Shown here piece after piece: positions 5,343 through 6,333 of a stretch of DNA of 6,333 bases. The notes beneath the pieces are model-generated. The model made no database searches, had not been told where the DNA came from, and worked only from the letters and a program-made list of their open reading frames with translations. Positions within the stretch are counted from its first letter, which is position 1. Every line of letters begins with the position of its first letter. The position numbers and the translations under genes were made by a program. The stretch is from Clostridiales bacterium UBA7011 (GTDB lineage Bacteria > Bacillota > Clostridia > Oscillospirales > Butyricicoccaceae), in assembly GCA_002449635.1 (NCBI GenBank), contig DJXF01000060.1, positions 1 through 6,333 on the forward strand, read 5' to 3'.

Positions 5343-5373
5343 AAGGCAGCAAACTGCATGCGGGAGGTGTTTT

Positions 5374-6204
5374 ATGCAGATCACAGACAACAACAGCTAT
5401 CTTACCATTCAGGGCTGCAGTCCCTTTTCTGCGGAGCAGACCTTTTCCTGCGGACAGTGCTTTCGCTGGACAGCACAGCCTGACGGCAGCTGGGTCGGTG
5501 TCGTGCGCGGCAGGGCGGCACGCGTGCGTGACAGCGGCGGAGCACTGTGCATTTCTTCCTCACGCGCGGAATTTGACGCGCTCTGGTCCGACTACTTTGA
5601 CTGCGCGGCCGATTATGCCGCTGTCTGCCGCTCCTTTGCTGTGGATGACTTCACCGCAAAGGCCGCAGCCTTCGGTTCCGGCATCCGGATTCTCCGCCAG
5701 GAGCCGTGGGAGGCGCTGTGCACCTTTCTGATTTCCCAGTGCAACAACATCCCGCGCATCACGGCCATCGTTGAGCGCTTGTGCACAGGCTGGGGAGATC
5801 CGCTCTCCTTTGAAGGGCAGCAGCTGCATGCCTTTCCTTCCCCCGACCGTCTGGCCGCTCTGTCTCCGGAAGCGCTCGCCCCGCTTCGCGCAGGCTACCG
5901 CGCACCCTATCTGACTGCAGCGGCGCAGGCTGTGGCCTCAGGCAAACTGTCCTTTTCTGCGCTGCGCAAAATGTCCACACCGGATGCGCGCCGCCAGATC
6001 ATGCAGCTGCCCGGTGTCGGCCGAAAGGTCGCCGACTGCTTTTTGCTGTTCGGCCTGCACAAGCTGGATGCATTTCCGGTGGATACATGGATGAAAAAAG
6101 CCGCTGTCTATTACAGCGGCGATATGCAGCGGTTTGCCGACAGCCCGTATGCCGGCATCTATCAGCAATACTTTTTCTATTATGTGCGCGAGAACTGCCG
6201 CTGA
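5374..6204 (+). CDS. ogg: 8-oxoguanine DNA glycosylase/AP lyase, OGG1 family
   Basis: This 276-residue enzyme excises 8-oxoguanine from DNA in base-excision repair. The N-terminal OGG domain carries FSCGQCFRW (24-32). The helix-hairpin-helix GPD part has the family line GIRILRQEPWEAL (103-115), then LPGVGRKVADC (212-222) and PVDTW (235-239). Lys218 matches the catalytic lysine (Lys249 of human OGG1) and Asp237 the catalytic aspartate (Asp268), with identical spacing of 19 residues. Tyr175-Arg176 (GYRAPY) matches human Tyr203-Arg204, Arg128 matches Arg154, and Cys222, Gln264 and Phe268 match the 8-oxoguanine pocket residues Cys253, Gln315 and Phe319. Human Asn149 is replaced by Cys123. GGGAGGTG (5362-5369) sets ATG 5374; the upstream extension of the frame runs antisense to the NAGPA gene. 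Length is normal for bacterial OGGs. It has its own promoter and terminator. Confidence 0.93.
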   Translation: MQITDNNSYLTIQGCSPFSAEQTFSCGQCFRWTAQPDGSWVGVVRGRAARVRDSGGALCISSSRAEFDALWSDYFDCAADYAAVCRSFAVDDFTAKAAAFGSGIRILRQEPWEALCTFLISQCNNIPRITAIVERLCTGWGDPLSFEGQQLHAFPSPDRLAALSPEALAPLRAGYRAPYLTAAAQAVASGKLSFSALRKMSTPDARRQIMQLPGVGRKVADCFLLFGLHKLDAFPVDTWMKKAAVYYSGDMQRFADSPYAGIYQQYFFYYVRENCR

Positions 6205-6216
6205 GGCATTTCTGCC

Positions 6217-6248
6217 GAGGACACACCCGCGGGTGTGTCCTCTTTTTT
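6217..6248 (+). terminator. Strong rho-independent terminator of the glycosylase gene
   Basis: GAGGACACACC (6217-6227) pairs perfectly with GGTGTGTCCTC (6232-6242) around a CGCG loop, followed at once by six T residues (6243-6248). It begins 13 bases after the stop codon. No T-run follows on the minus strand, so it mainly serves the glycosylase gene. Confidence 0.93.
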
Positions 6249-6258
6249 CCGTTTTGTG

Positions 6259-6333
6259 TCAGCCCTCGATTACTTTGACATAATAATGCCGCGTGCGCGG
6301 TCCGTCAAATTCACAGAAATAGATTCCCTGCCA
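6259..6333 (-). CDS. C-terminal end of an unidentified protein (5' part beyond the window)
   Basis: On the minus strand a frame open from the window edge ends at TGA 6261-6259, giving 24 residues that begin WQGIYFCEFDGPRTRHY and end YVKVIEG. The mix of alternating hydrophobic residues suggests a beta-strand-rich C-terminus. It lies convergent to the glycosylase gene and just past its terminator, as expected for a real gene end. The fragment is too short to assign a family, and I do not recognise it. Confidence 0.55.
   Translation of the reverse strand, partial: WQGIYFCEFDGPRTRHYYVKVIEG

Noticed and set aside
3915..5483. A 522-residue plus-strand frame over the NAGPA gene and the start of the glycosylase gene.
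   Set aside because: It is antisense to the NAGPA domain and out of frame with the glycosylase; the residues are low-complexity without motifs.

Overview
The window looks like an ordinary chromosomal segment of a GC-rich Firmicute. Class Clostridia is likely, perhaps an Oscillospiraceae/Ruminococcaceae-type gut anaerobe. This is inferred from strong AGGAGG-type ribosome binding sites, sigma-A-like promoters with TGn extended -10 elements, a B12-dependent methionine-synthase-like tail, an SH3/3D-domain cell-wall protein and an OGG1-type glycosylase of the kind found in clostridia. Genus cannot be read from the sequence. I see no tRNA, rRNA, CRISPR array, insertion sequence or integrase.

Layout. 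1-336 (+) is the C-terminal cobalamin-binding domain of a corrinoid protein, most likely a MetH-type homocysteine methyltransferase, followed by a rho-independent terminator. 337-624 is a 288-base non-coding stretch with that terminator, an AT-rich segment, a near-consensus promoter (TTGACA-N17-TAAGAT) and a tandem GTTACA repeat. Read on the minus strand, the repeat exactly fits the WalR (YycF) box TGTWAH-N5-TGTWAH. 625-1257 (+) is a secreted SH3b + 3D-domain peptidoglycan-active protein. 1315-2836 (-) is a probable operon, in transcription order: class-I glutamine amidotransferase-like hydrolase (peptidase C26, PuuD type), Smr-domain protein, one-domain cupin. 2958-3905 (+) is a compact Na/Pi-cotransporter-family membrane protein, divergent from the hydrolase. 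3939-5219 (-) is a membrane-anchored phosphodiester glycosidase (NAGPA) domain protein. 5374-6204 (+) is an 8-oxoguanine DNA glycosylase of the OGG1 family, divergent from the glycosidase gene. 6259-6333 (-) is the 3' end of an unidentified gene.

The genes do not form one pathway. The clearest functional link is the 3D-domain wall protein with a WalR-type box over its transcription start, which resembles the WalRK control of yocH and other autolysin genes in Bacillus. Transcription units are mostly single genes, and two of the three convergent gene pairs have clear hairpin terminators. The other items worth a look are a perfect Shine-Dalgarno followed by ACG instead of ATG at the amidotransferase gene, a terminator embedded in the last codons of the opposing transporter gene, and opposite-base-recognition residues in the glycosylase that look eukaryotic-like. 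I found no convincing new multi-gene system.
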